Shown piece by piece: positions 52,295 to 61,782 of a DNA stretch of 64,000 bases. Each line of letters starts with the position of its first letter. The stretch's first letter is position 1. Origin of the DNA: an uncultured Sphingomonadaceae bacterium. GTDB taxonomy: Bacteria; Pseudomonadota; Alphaproteobacteria; Sphingomonadales; Sphingomonadaceae. The notes beneath the pieces are model-generated. The model was not told the origin of the DNA, ran no database searches, and saw only the letters and a program-made list of their open reading frames with translations. Location of the stretch: NCBI GenBank assembly GCA_937996655.1, contig CALKUK010000015.1, forward strand, positions 1 through 64,000, read 5' to 3'. The position numbers were made by a program, and so were the translations under genes.

Positions 52295-52831
52295 TCAATG
52301 CCCGTCAAACGCGACGAGACTGTGGACGACGGGCCCTTCGGCCGAAAGGCGGTCCGCCCCGCCGAGATCGGGCAAGTCGACCAAGAACACCGCGACCGGC
52401 ACCTCCGTCCCCGCCGACCGCAGAAGGCGGGTGGCCGCAATTGCCGTGCCGCCTGTCGCGATCAGATCATCGATGAGCGCGATCCGGTCTCCCTTGCCCA
52501 CCGCATCGTCGTGGATCTCAATCCGGTCCTGCCCATATTCCAACGCATAGTTCATCCCGATGGTCCGGCCGGGCAGCTTGTCCTTCTTGCGAATGGGGAC
52601 GAAGCCCAGCCCCATCTCCCGCGCCAAGGCCGCGCCAAAGATGAAGCCGCGCGCTTCAATCCCCGCGACCATATTCACATCATGCCCGTCCAAAGCGGCG
52701 CGCATCCGCTCGATGGCAAGGCCAAAACCTTCGGCATCGCGCAGCACGGTCGTGATGTCGCGGAACTGGATGCCGGGCTTTGGAAAGTCCGGGATGGTGC
52801 GGATCAGCGTCCGCAGCGGATCATCGGTCAT
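52295..52831 (-). CDS. apt: adenine phosphoribosyltransferase
   Basis: A 178-residue purine-salvage enzyme that makes AMP from adenine and PRPP. RTIPDFPKPGIQFRDITTVL is the Apt opening, ARGFIFGAALAREMGLGFVP the hood, and RIALIDDLIATGGTAIAATR the PRPP-binding motif. It lies 44 bases upstream of rnr on the same strand and overlaps the upstream small gene by 4 bases. Confidence 0.96.
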   Translation of the reverse strand: MTDDPLRTLIRTIPDFPKPGIQFRDITTVLRDAEGFGLAIERMRAALDGHDVNMVAGIEARGFIFGAALAREMGLGFVPIRKKDKLPGRTIGMNYALEYGQDRIEIHDDAVGKGDRIALIDDLIATGGTAIAATRLLRSAGTEVPVAVFLVDLPDLGGADRLSAEGPVVHSLVAFDGH

Positions 52832-52995
52832 CGCGTCAGCACGTAATAAGCGACGTAGAGCCAGGACAGAAATCCATGGATGATGGCCCAGAGCACCGAC
52901 TTATGCAGCGACCATGAAATCGTGATAGCGAGCGCACTGCCAAAGCCGATGCCAGCCTTGGTCGCGGAATAAGATGCGGATCGATATTCTGCCAT
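52828..52995 (-). CDS. small membrane protein upstream of apt
   Basis: A 55-residue protein, MAEYRSASYSATKAGIGFGS onward, with one or two hydrophobic stretches (GSALAITISWSLHKSVLWAI, FLSWLYVAYYVLTR). Its stop overlaps the apt start (ATGA), so it is translationally linked to apt. Start at 52995 is preferred; a longer in-frame form exists upstream. Function unknown. Confidence 0.72.
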   Translation of the reverse strand: MAEYRSASYSATKAGIGFGSALAITISWSLHKSVLWAIIHGFLSWLYVAYYVLTR

Positions 52996-53084
52996 GGTGC
53001 CTCCGTTGGTGGTTAAATGTGGCATGGCCCGCGCGCAGGCGCCAGATGGCATTGCCGGTTTTTCATTGGCTTTCATAAGCGTGG

Positions 53085-55997
53085 ATGGTTAGCACCTTTC
53101 GCATGCGATTTCCGTTCCTGCGTTCCTTCACGCTCGCGATCTCCGGCCTTGCCCTTGTGGCCGCCGCCCCGTCACATAAGAAGCCCGTTGCAAAGCCGAA
53201 AGCCGTCGCGACCAAGGTGGCGCCCGTCGAAGCCGACGTCCCCTGGCTTTACAAGAACAGCGATATCCCGGTTGATAAGCAGTGGATCTTTGGCGAACTG
53301 CCCAATGGCCTGCGCTATGCCGTGCGCCGGAACCGCGTGCCGCCGGGCCAGGTCTCGATCCGCGTCGCCATTGATGCTGGTTCGCTGATGGAGCGCGAGA
53401 ATGAGCGTGGCTATGCCCATTTTATCGAACACCTGTCCTTTCGCGGTTCCAAATATGTGACAGATGGCGAGGCCAAGCGTGTCTGGCAGCGGCTGGGCGC
53501 GACGTTTGGCAATGACAGCAACGCCATCACCTCGCCCACGCAGACCATCTATAAGCTCGACCTGCCCAATGCGGGCTTCCCCGCGCTCAATGAGAGCATG
53601 AAGATGCTGTCTGGCATGATGTCCGGCCCGACCATCACCTCTGCCGAGGTGGACGCGGAACGCCGCACTGTTTCTGCCGAAGCGCGGGAACAGGATGGCG
53701 CGCAGGTCCGCATCTCCGATGCGGCCTCCAAGCTTTTCTATGCGGGCCAACCGCTGGCTGACCGGTCCCCCATCGGCAATCTGGACTCGCTCGCCAAGGC
53801 CTCGTCAGAGACGCTGCGTGGCTTCCATGACCGTTGGTACCGGCCCGACAACACTGTCATCGCCATGTCCGGCGACGGTGATCCTGTCGTCTTTGCCCAA
53901 TTGATCGCCAAATATTTCTCGGACTGGAAACCTGTCGCGGCAGGGCCTGTGCCCGCGGTCGATCTTGGCCGTCCCTCCTCCACCGGGCAGACGACCAGCT
54001 TCATTTTTGAAGCCGGCCTGCCGACCTCGGTCAACCTTGCCTGGCTGCGGCCATGGACGCAGGTGGATGATACGATTGCGCTCAATCAAGGCCGTCTCAT
54101 CGAAATCGTCGCGTCGCGCCTCATCAACCGCCGTCTGGAACAACGCGCCCGAGCCGGTGGCAGCTTCCTCCAAGCCGATGTGGAGCAAGAGAATGTGGCG
54201 CGCTCCACCGATGCGACCTTTGTATCGATCATCCCGTTAGGCGAAGACTGGCGGCTTGCCTTGGGGGATGTGCGCGCCGTTATTGCCGATGCACTCGTCA
54301 ACATGCCGACACAGGCGGAAATCGACCGGGAAGCAAATGAGTTCACCGCTCTGCTCGACGTGCAGGTGGAAACCGCCCGCGCGGAAGCGAGCGCCAAGCA
54401 GGCGGATGATCTGGTCGAGGCGGTCAACATCCGCGAGACTGTCGCCAGTCCGGAGGTTGCCCGCGACGTCTTTGGCGCCCTGAAGGACAAGATCCGCCCC
54501 GCTGACGTGCTGAAGGCGACCCAGCGGCTCTTTTCCGGCATCGGCCCACGCGCCTTCGTGTCGAGCCAGACCGATCAGTCCGATGGCGCAACACAGCTTG
54601 CAGCCGCTATCGCAGCCCCCGTCACGGCTTTGACGACAGACCGCGATTCCGCGCAGATTACGTTCGATCAACTGCCCAAGGCCGGACCAGCCGGCACCGT
54701 TACCAAAACAGAGCGGCTGAAGGGCGTGGACGTTGAAGTCTTGACGCTGTCCAACGGAACCAAGGTGTTGCTCAGCCCCTCTTCATCCGAGGCAGGTCGC
54801 GTCTATGTTTCAGCGCGTTTCGGCAATGGCATGAAGTCGCTTCCCCGCGACCGATTGACGGCGGCCTGGGCTGGCCCGGGTGCCCTCGTGCAAAGCGGTA
54901 TCGGCACGCTGAAGCAAGACCAGCTGGAACGCATGACGAGCGGACGGCAGATCAACATGGCGATCGAAACGGGCGAAGGCGCCTTCACCATGCGCGCATT
55001 GACCCGTCCGGCCGATCTTAGCGATCAGCTGAAGCTGATGTCTGCGAAATTCGCCGCACCCGGCTGGGACCCGGCCCCTGTTTTGCGCACAAAGGCGGCC
55101 GCGATCCTTGGCCTGCGCACGGCCGATTCCTCACCGCGTGACGTGGTGGGGCGAGAGCTAGGCCAATATCTTCACGGCGGTGACAAGCGCTGGGCCTCCC
55201 CCGGCCAAGCGGATGCTGAAGCGCTGACGCCTGAGGCATTCCGCGCGTTCTGGGAGCCTGCCCTCGCGACCGGACCCATTGAGCTGTCCATCTTCGGGGA
55301 TTTCGATCCCGATGCCGTAAAGGCGACCCTGATGGAAACCTTCGGCGCCTTGGCCGTGCGTCCCGCGGCTGTGCCGCTGAAGGGCAGCGACACATCCTCC
55401 GGCCCGAAGCCCACCAAAACCCCTGTGCGGCTGACGCATAAGGGGTCCCCCGATCAGGCCGTGGCCGTGCTCGCCTGGGCAACAGGCGGCGGCATGTCCA
55501 AGGTCCGCACCGGTCGCCAGCTGGATATGCTCGCGGGCATCTTTACCGACCGGCTGTTTGAACAGTTTCGCGAAGGCGAAGGCGCGACTTACAGTCCCGA
55601 TGTGTCGAGCAGCTGGTCCACCAACTTTGACAGCGGCGGCAACTTCACCGTCATGGCGCAGGTGAAGCCGGAGTCGCTCAATGCCTTCTTCATTCGGGCC
55701 CGCGCGATTGCAAAGGACCTCGCGTCCAAACCGGTCTCGGCAGATGAACTGCAACGTGCCGTTGGCCCGACATTGCAACGCATTGCCCGCGCGCAAACAG
55801 GCAACATGTTCTGGCTGTCACAACTGTCTGGCGCGACCATGGAACCGACGCGCGTCGACAATCTGCTAAGCTGGGGCGCCGACCTCAAAACGATGACGCC
55901 CGCCAACCTGCAAAAGCTGGCGAAGCGCTATCTGAAGCCCAACAAGACATTCTCGATGATCATTGCGCCGGAAAGCGCGGGGGCGGACCCGAAATAA
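53085..55997 (+). CDS. M16-family zinc metallopeptidase, exported
   Basis: A 970-residue pitrilysin-like peptidase with two duplicated halves. The signal peptide RSFTLAISGLALVAAAP is followed by the inverted zinc motif HFIEH at about residues 112-116, with the third ligand in RRTVSAEAREQ. The second M16 domain starts near residue 540 (VDVEVLTLSNGTKVLLSPSS) and lacks zinc ligands, as usual. It degrades peptides in the periplasm. ATG at 53085 or 53103 could start it; the signal peptide is acceptable with either. Confidence 0.94.
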   Translation: MVSTFRMRFPFLRSFTLAISGLALVAAAPSHKKPVAKPKAVATKVAPVEADVPWLYKNSDIPVDKQWIFGELPNGLRYAVRRNRVPPGQVSIRVAIDAGSLMERENERGYAHFIEHLSFRGSKYVTDGEAKRVWQRLGATFGNDSNAITSPTQTIYKLDLPNAGFPALNESMKMLSGMMSGPTITSAEVDAERRTVSAEAREQDGAQVRISDAASKLFYAGQPLADRSPIGNLDSLAKASSETLRGFHDRWYRPDNTVIAMSGDGDPVVFAQLIAKYFSDWKPVAAGPVPAVDLGRPSSTGQTTSFIFEAGLPTSVNLAWLRPWTQVDDTIALNQGRLIEIVASRLINRRLEQRARAGGSFLQADVEQENVARSTDATFVSIIPLGEDWRLALGDVRAVIADALVNMPTQAEIDREANEFTALLDVQVETARAEASAKQADDLVEAVNIRETVASPEVARDVFGALKDKIRPADVLKATQRLFSGIGPRAFVSSQTDQSDGATQLAAAIAAPVTALTTDRDSAQITFDQLPKAGPAGTVTKTERLKGVDVEVLTLSNGTKVLLSPSSSEAGRVYVSARFGNGMKSLPRDRLTAAWAGPGALVQSGIGTLKQDQLERMTSGRQINMAIETGEGAFTMRALTRPADLSDQLKLMSAKFAAPGWDPAPVLRTKAAAILGLRTADSSPRDVVGRELGQYLHGGDKRWASPGQADAEALTPEAFRAFWEPALATGPIELSIFGDFDPDAVKATLMETFGALAVRPAAVPLKGSDTSSGPKPTKTPVRLTHKGSPDQAVAVLAWATGGGMSKVRTGRQLDMLAGIFTDRLFEQFREGEGATYSPDVSSSWSTNFDSGGNFTVMAQVKPESLNAFFIRARAIAKDLASKPVSADELQRAVGPTLQRIARAQTGNMFWLSQLSGATMEPTRVDNLLSWGADLKTMTPANLQKLAKRYLKPNKTFSMIIAPESAGADPK

Positions 55998-56009
55998 TTT
56001 CGGGCGCCG

Positions 56010-56852
56010 TCAACCGAGCCGTTCGGCGTGCCAGCGCAAATGGTCTGCCATGAAGGTTGAGATGAAATAATAGCTGTGGTCATAGCCCGGCTGCATCCGC
56101 AGCGTCAGCTTCTGTCCGGCGGCATTGCAGGCGGCCTGAAGCAGTTCCGGCTTCAACTGTTCTACCAGGAAATTATCGGCATCCCCCTGATCCACCAGCA
56201 GATCCGGCAGGCGCGCGCCGCCTTCAATCAAGGCGCAGGCGTCATACTCGGCCCAAGCCGCACGATCATCGCCCAGATAGCCGCCGAGCGCCTTATGGCC
56301 CCAGGGGCAGTTGGTGGGTGAGACGATCGGTGCGAAAGCAGATGTGCTCTTGAAACGATCCGGATTGCGCAGCGCAATCGTCAGCGCCCCGTGCCCGCCC
56401 ATGGAATGGCCGGTGATTCCCTGTCGCGCCATGTCGACGGGGAAATGCGCAGCGACAAGCGCAGGAAGTTCCTGCTCAATATAGTCCCGCATCCGGTAAT
56501 GCGCGGCAAACGGCTCTTGGGTTGCATTGACGTAGAAGCCTGCGCCCAGCCCGAAATCATAGGCAGCCTCCGCATCATCGGCGACGCCTTCGCCACGTGG
56601 GCTTGTATCGGGTGCGACAAAGATGATCCCGAGTTCAGCACAGATGGCGCGGAACTCACCCTTATCCGTCACATTCGCGTGGGTGCAGGTCAGGCCCGAC
56701 AGATACCAGACGACCGGCAGTTTTGCGCCCGGTGCATGATCCGGCACAAAAACGGAGAAGGTCATCTCCGTGCCTGTCGCGGACGAGGCGTGTTTGTAAA
56801 CACCCTGGGTGCCGCCATGGCTGCGATTGGTCGAAACGGTCTCAAAAGTCAT
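56010..56852 (-). CDS. fghA: S-formylglutathione hydrolase
   Basis: A 280-residue esterase of formaldehyde detoxification. Motifs are VWYLSGLTCTHANVTDKGEF (conserved Cys56), VAPDTSPRG, the nucleophile Ser150 in ITGHSMGGHGALTIAL, Asp in LLVDQGDADNFL and His in PGYDHSYYFISTFM. It hydrolyses S-formylglutathione to formate and glutathione. The start at 56852 (MTFETVSTN) has AGGAC-like purines upstream. The partner glutathione-dependent formaldehyde dehydrogenase is not in the window. Confidence 0.95.
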   Translation of the reverse strand: MTFETVSTNRSHGGTQGVYKHASSATGTEMTFSVFVPDHAPGAKLPVVWYLSGLTCTHANVTDKGEFRAICAELGIIFVAPDTSPRGEGVADDAEAAYDFGLGAGFYVNATQEPFAAHYRMRDYIEQELPALVAAHFPVDMARQGITGHSMGGHGALTIALRNPDRFKSTSAFAPIVSPTNCPWGHKALGGYLGDDRAAWAEYDACALIEGGARLPDLLVDQGDADNFLVEQLKPELLQAACNAAGQKLTLRMQPGYDHSYYFISTFMADHLRWHAERLG

Positions 56853-56983
56853 GGCAGGGTCCTTCTCTGGAAATTGTTGCGCCGCTCTTGATGGGTGTCC
56901 CATCAATTGGCAAGCCGTGACGTTCTTAGGGGCGCTCGGTGAAAGCCCTTTGACAGGACCTATAGGGTCGTTAAGCCTTGGGC

Positions 56984-58234
56984 ATGATCAAGCACAGCCT
57001 CACCGCCATCCTCGCCCTCAGCCTTGCCCAGACGGCACTGGCCGCCACCCCTGAACAAACGGCGCGCGCCGCGCTGAAGGCATCGCCGGTCGTCGATGGG
57101 CATAATGACGTGCCAGAACAAGTGCGTGACCGGTTCGACAATGATCTGACCAAGTTCAATTTCAACGACACGACAGGCACAGCCACTGCGACCGCCATTG
57201 CGATGCATACCGATCTGCCGCGCCTCAAAATGGGGATGGTCGGCGGACAGTTCTGGTCCGTCTACGTGCCTGCCACGCTGTCCGAGCCCGAAGCCGTGAC
57301 GGAAGTGACGGAGCAGATTGATCTCGTCCACCGGCTGGTCGCGGCCTATCCAGATCGTCTCGCCCTTGCGCTGACGGCAGCCGACGTTGAAGCGGGCTTC
57401 AAATCGGGCAAGATTGCATCGCTCATCGGGATGGAAGGCGGCTATTCCATCGGTTCCTCCATGGGCGTGCTGCGCCAGATGTACCGGGCCGGTGCCCGCT
57501 ACATGACGCTCACCCACACCAAGACAACGGCCTGGGCCGATAGCGGCACCGACGCCCCTAAATTTGATGGGCTCGCCCCGTTTGGCGTTGAGGTTGTGAA
57601 GGAAATGAACCGCATCGGCATGCTGGTTGATCTGAGCCATGTGTCCGAAGCGACGATGATGGACGCGCTGGATGTGGCGAAGGCGCCAGTCATCTTCAGC
57701 CATTCGGGCGCACGCGCCGTTGATGGCCATGGCCGCAATGTGCCGGACAGCGTCCTTGCGCGTCTGCCCAAAAATGGCGGCGTTGTGATGGTTGTCCTGC
57801 TGCCCGATTATGTCAGCGAAGAGGTGCGCCAATGGGCCGCGCGCCGCGCCGCCGAAGAGACACGCCTGACGCGTCTGACATCTTATGATCCGGCCATTGT
57901 GAAGGCGCAGCTGGCCGATTGGGAAAAGGCCAACCCGAAACCTGCGGCCACCATCGCCCAGGTCGCTGACCATATTGACCATATCCGCAAGGTGGCCGGC
58001 ATCGACCATATCGGACTGGGCGGCGATTATGACGGCATGGACAGTGCCCCTGTCGGCATGGAAGACGTGTCCGGCTATCCCGCCCTGTTCGTTGAACTTG
58101 CCAAGCGCGGCTATAGCCAGGCAGACCTTGAAAAAATCGCCAGCCGCAACATCATCCGCGCCTTGCGTCAGGCCGAGCAGACGTCCGCAAGCCTGAAGAA
58201 CACCCCGCCCAGCGAAGCGCGCATCGGCAAATAA
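56984..58234 (+). CDS. M19 membrane dipeptidase-family protein, exported
   Basis: A 416-residue renal-dipeptidase-like enzyme. The signal peptide MIKHSLTAILALSLAQTALA is followed by zinc ligands: HxD in VVDGHNDVPEQ, Glu in IGMEGGYSIG, and His residues in LSHVSEATMM and FSHSGARAVDGH; GIDHIGLGGDYDGM has the conserved Asp. It cleaves dipeptides, often with D-residues. The start at 56984 begins the signal peptide directly. Confidence 0.94.
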   Translation: MIKHSLTAILALSLAQTALAATPEQTARAALKASPVVDGHNDVPEQVRDRFDNDLTKFNFNDTTGTATATAIAMHTDLPRLKMGMVGGQFWSVYVPATLSEPEAVTEVTEQIDLVHRLVAAYPDRLALALTAADVEAGFKSGKIASLIGMEGGYSIGSSMGVLRQMYRAGARYMTLTHTKTTAWADSGTDAPKFDGLAPFGVEVVKEMNRIGMLVDLSHVSEATMMDALDVAKAPVIFSHSGARAVDGHGRNVPDSVLARLPKNGGVVMVVLLPDYVSEEVRQWAARRAAEETRLTRLTSYDPAIVKAQLADWEKANPKPAATIAQVADHIDHIRKVAGIDHIGLGGDYDGMDSAPVGMEDVSGYPALFVELAKRGYSQADLEKIASRNIIRALRQAEQTSASLKNTPPSEARIGK

Positions 58235-58237
58235 GGC

Positions 58238-59173
58238 TTAGCGCTTTCGGTGCACCCAAAGATGGTGAGCGCCGACGATGAGGCCACCAAGGGCGGTACC
58301 GAACAGGCCTGAGCCAATGGCATGGACGACCCATTGCACAAGGCCGGTCGCAGCGGGCACGGCCAATCCAGCCGCATGGGAGGCGTGATCGAGCCACTCA
58401 GGTAAAGGCGTAATGTGGAATTCATGCAGACCGTGCAGGAAGATACCGCCGCCCACCCAGATCATCGCGGCGATCCCAATGACGGACAATGCAGCCAGCA
58501 GCTTTGGCATCGCCTGCACAAGCCCGCGCCCAACCATCTTGGCAACAGACGCCTCGCGCTGCGCCATATGCAGGCCGATGTCATCCATCTTCACGATCAG
58601 GCCAACAAGGCCATAGACGCCCATGGTGATCGCGATGGCAACGACAAACAGAATGCCCGCCTGCATGGCGATCGGCTCTTGAGAGACTTCGCCAAGCGCG
58701 ATGGCCATGATCTCGGCAGACAGGATGAGGTCGGTGCGCACCGCGCCGGAGACCATCGCCTTTTCATGCTCTGCGCTGGAAAGTTCGGCCAGTTCCTCGG
58801 CCAACGAGTCATCGTCCGGCTGGAAGGCCTCAACGATTTTCTCCACGCCCTCATAGCAGAGGAACGCACCGCCCAGCATGAGAATGGGCGTGATCGCCCC
58901 CGGCAGGAAATAGCTCAGCAACAGACCGACCGGCAGAATCAGGAACAGCTTGTTGACGATCGACCCCTTGGCAATCCGCCAGATCACCGGCAGTTCGCGG
59001 TCGGGCGTAAAGCCTGTGACATAACGGGGCGTGACGGCCGTATCGTCAATGACGACGCCCGCCGCCTTTACGCCGGCACGTCCGGCCGCTGCGCCGACAT
59101 CGTCGATGGAGGCGGCTGCAACCTTCGCGATTGTGGCAATATCGTCTAACAGGGCGGCAAGGCCGGATGCCAT
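58238..59173 (-). CDS. DUF808-family inner membrane protein
   Basis: A 311-residue integral membrane protein of the YedI/DUF808 family. MASGLAALLDDIATIAKVAA and GVVIDDTAVTPRYVTGFTPD are family signatures; at least six hydrophobic helices follow, including KLFLILPVGLLLSYFLPGAI and LVQWVVHAIGSGLFGTALGG. The role is unknown. It converges on the dipeptidase gene with 3 bases between. Confidence 0.93.
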   Translation of the reverse strand: MASGLAALLDDIATIAKVAAASIDDVGAAAGRAGVKAAGVVIDDTAVTPRYVTGFTPDRELPVIWRIAKGSIVNKLFLILPVGLLLSYFLPGAITPILMLGGAFLCYEGVEKIVEAFQPDDDSLAEELAELSSAEHEKAMVSGAVRTDLILSAEIMAIALGEVSQEPIAMQAGILFVVAIAITMGVYGLVGLIVKMDDIGLHMAQREASVAKMVGRGLVQAMPKLLAALSVIGIAAMIWVGGGIFLHGLHEFHITPLPEWLDHASHAAGLAVPAATGLVQWVVHAIGSGLFGTALGGLIVGAHHLWVHRKR

Positions 59174-59238
59174 CTTGATGCTCCTAGAAAGGGACTGCTC
59201 GGTAGGGCGGTTTAGCGTTCAAAGTCCAGAGACGCCGG

Positions 59239-60408
59239 TCATCGGCCAAACATCTGCCGCCCGGCCAGATCAAGCATGATCTCTTCAGAGCCACCGCCAA
59301 TCGCGTTGACGCGGACCTCGCGGTAGATGCGCTCCACCTTTGATCCGCGCAGATAGCTGGCCCCGCCTAGCACTTGGGCGGCTTCGCGGGCGACGCTTTC
59401 CAGCATGCGGGTCGCCTGCACCTTCAGCATCGCAAAATCAGCGGGCTGGTCCGCCCCCTGCTGGACTTGCCAGGCACAGAGATCGACCCAGGCCTGAGTT
59501 GTGTTGATCTGCCGTGCCATATCCGCCAGCTTGATGCGGATCGACTGGTGGCCGATCAGCGGTTTGCCAAAGGTTTCCCTCTGCTGTGCCCATTCCGACG
59601 CCTCCTTCAGACAGACACGCGCAAAGGCGCAGCAGCCCATCGCCATGCCGAGCCGTTCGGAATTGAAGTTGCGCATGATGCCGATGAAGCCGCCATTTTC
59701 CGGCCCGATGAGGTTTTCCGCAGGAACCTCCACATCCTCAAAATAGATCGCCGCCGTATCCGAACAGTGCCAGCCCATCTTGTCCAGCCGCGTGCGGGAG
59801 ACGCCTTTGGCGTTCATGTCGATCAGCAGGAGAGAGACACCGCCCGCACCCGCGCCGCCGGTGAGCACCGCACAGGTCAACCAATCCGCCCGCATCCCGC
59901 TCGTGATGAACATTTTGGAGCCATTGACGACATAATGATCGCCCTTACGGACCGCGCGGGTTTTGAGATTCGCGACATCGGACCCGCCCGAAGGCTCGGT
60001 GATGCCAAGGGCAATGATCTTGTCCCCCGCCAGAACGGGCGGTGCCACGCGGCGCTTCAGCGCGTCCGAGCCCAGAGCGAGGATCGGCGGCAGGCCGATA
60101 CCATGCGTCATCAACGAGGCGCCAAGCCCGCCCGCCCCGACAGCAGAAAGTTCTTCGGTTTGGGTCAGCCCGTGGAAGATATCGAACCCTTCGCTGTGCC
60201 CACCATATTCTTCCGGATAGCGCAGACCGAGAATGCCGGCGGCGGCGGCCTTTTTGTGGAGATCGCGCGGCAGCTCACCGTCTTTTTCCCACTGGTCAAT
60301 GTTGGGCTGCACTTCGCTTGCGACGAAACGACGGACAGCGATAGCCAATTGTTCATGGGTCTCGTCGTAAAAGGGCGACCGGGCTCGCCATTGGTCAAAA
60401 AATGTCAT
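59239..60408 (-). CDS. acyl-CoA dehydrogenase, IVD/AtuD-like
   Basis: A 389-residue flavoenzyme. IALGITEPSGGSDVANLKTR and VNGSKMFITSGMRADW are the FAD/substrate signatures. The usual catalytic Glu near the C-terminus is replaced (AIGGGSEEIM). Instead Glu251 in FNSERLGMAMG sits at the position of the isovaleryl-CoA dehydrogenase base (Glu254), so branched or isoprenoid acyl-CoA substrates (citronellyl type) are likely. The start is 60408; the divergent serine hydrolase begins at 60548. Confidence 0.9.
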   Translation of the reverse strand: MTFFDQWRARSPFYDETHEQLAIAVRRFVASEVQPNIDQWEKDGELPRDLHKKAAAAGILGLRYPEEYGGHSEGFDIFHGLTQTEELSAVGAGGLGASLMTHGIGLPPILALGSDALKRRVAPPVLAGDKIIALGITEPSGGSDVANLKTRAVRKGDHYVVNGSKMFITSGMRADWLTCAVLTGGAGAGGVSLLLIDMNAKGVSRTRLDKMGWHCSDTAAIYFEDVEVPAENLIGPENGGFIGIMRNFNSERLGMAMGCCAFARVCLKEASEWAQQRETFGKPLIGHQSIRIKLADMARQINTTQAWVDLCAWQVQQGADQPADFAMLKVQATRMLESVAREAAQVLGGASYLRGSKVERIYREVRVNAIGGGSEEIMLDLAGRQMFGR

Positions 60409-60547
60409 GATCGAAACAAAGCACTCCCTGATCTCTCGCGCAACCATCGGTTCGTCGCTGCTGGAGAATCGTTCGTCGCAATCCATTTGGTCGGGCGCCA
60501 CCTCACGCCTAGCAAAATTGTATATTGATTTTAGAGGTTTAACCGAA

Positions 60548-61735
60548 ATGGTTGTGAATGTTGTCAAACAGGTTCGTTTGACATTGGGGCTTGGTTTGAT
60601 CGCAACAGCCTGCGTTTCGCCGGCCTCTCCCCCTGCCCGAATCACAGCCCCCAAAACCACGGAGGCGCAGAGCGCTCCCAAGGGATCGCGCTCGGTTGGG
60701 CAGACCGTCCGGATTGCACTTCCCGCCCCTTCATCACAGCCCACCATCAATGATGGCGCGCGCGCAGCACCGCCGGAAATGGTGGCCGCTCTTCGGTCCA
60801 TCTGGTCATCCTTCCCCGGAAAAGCGGGCATTGCCGTGATGAAGACCGACGGATCGTGGATGGTCTCCTATCGCGGCGACGAACCCATGCCGCAGCAGAG
60901 CGTTTCCAAATTATGGGTGTCGATTGCGGTGATGGATGCCGTCGACAAGGGCCAATTGTCACTGGATGACAGCGTCACCCTGCGGAAATCGGACATCACC
61001 CTGTTCCATCAACCCATTGCCGGGCTGATCGGCCCCAATGGCTATACCACGACGATTGCGAGCCTGCTGCGGCGCGCGATGACGCAGAGCGACAATACGG
61101 CGAATGATTTCCTCATGCGCCGTGTCGGTGGCCCGACGGCCATCCGCGAACTCATTGCCTCCAAGCGCCTCGGCGCCATCCGCTTTGGCCCCGGTGAGCG
61201 CCATTTTCAGGCCGCTACGGCAGGCCTGACCTGGAAGCCAGAATATAGCTCTGGCGGGGCCTTCAACACGGCGCGCGCCGCTTTGTCTCCCGCCGCCCGC
61301 AAGGCCGCGATGGACCGCTACGTGTCTGACCCGATGGACGGCGCGACGCCCGCGGCCATTGCCCGGTCGCTTGCCCGCTTGAAGCGCGGTGAACTGCTGA
61401 GCCCGCAATCGACCCGCTATCTGATCAACATCATGGAATCGACCGAAACCGGTCGTGCGCGTCTGAAGGCCGGCATCCCCGCCGGTTGGAAGCTGGCACA
61501 TAAGACTGGCACCGGTCAGGATCTGCGCAACCGCACGGCGGGCTTTAACGATGTGGGCATCATGATCGCGCCTGATGGCACCAGCTATGCCGTCGCCGTG
61601 TTGATCGCGGACACGACGGCGCCTGTCCCGATGCGACAGAAGCTGATCCAGCAAGTTGCCTCCACAGTTGCCGCCAACCACAAGGGCAGCGACTATGCGC
61701 AGCGCAGCGGCCAACGCGACCGTGGGTCAAACTAA
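60548..61735 (+). CDS. class A beta-lactamase-fold serine hydrolase
   Basis: A 395-residue protein with an N-terminal hydrophobic signal (QVRLTLGLGLIATAC, possibly a weak lipobox at Cys22). The penicillin-recognising motifs are present: SVSK (Ser118, Lys121), SDN (Ser181-Asn183) and KTG (Lys319-Gly321). The omega-loop region (GPGERHFQAATAGLTWKPEY) does not show the classic ExxLN of true class A enzymes, so it may be a beta-lactamase-like peptidase or esterase. The start at 60548 is the first in-frame ATG before the signal sequence. Confidence 0.85.
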   Translation: MVVNVVKQVRLTLGLGLIATACVSPASPPARITAPKTTEAQSAPKGSRSVGQTVRIALPAPSSQPTINDGARAAPPEMVAALRSIWSSFPGKAGIAVMKTDGSWMVSYRGDEPMPQQSVSKLWVSIAVMDAVDKGQLSLDDSVTLRKSDITLFHQPIAGLIGPNGYTTTIASLLRRAMTQSDNTANDFLMRRVGGPTAIRELIASKRLGAIRFGPGERHFQAATAGLTWKPEYSSGGAFNTARAALSPAARKAAMDRYVSDPMDGATPAAIARSLARLKRGELLSPQSTRYLINIMESTETGRARLKAGIPAGWKLAHKTGTGQDLRNRTAGFNDVGIMIAPDGTSYAVAVLIADTTAPVPMRQKLIQQVASTVAANHKGSDYAQRSGQRDRGSN

Positions 61736-61782
61736 CCGCTAAAGCTGTCGCCAAAGCCACGTACCATTGCTAATCCCCCGCA

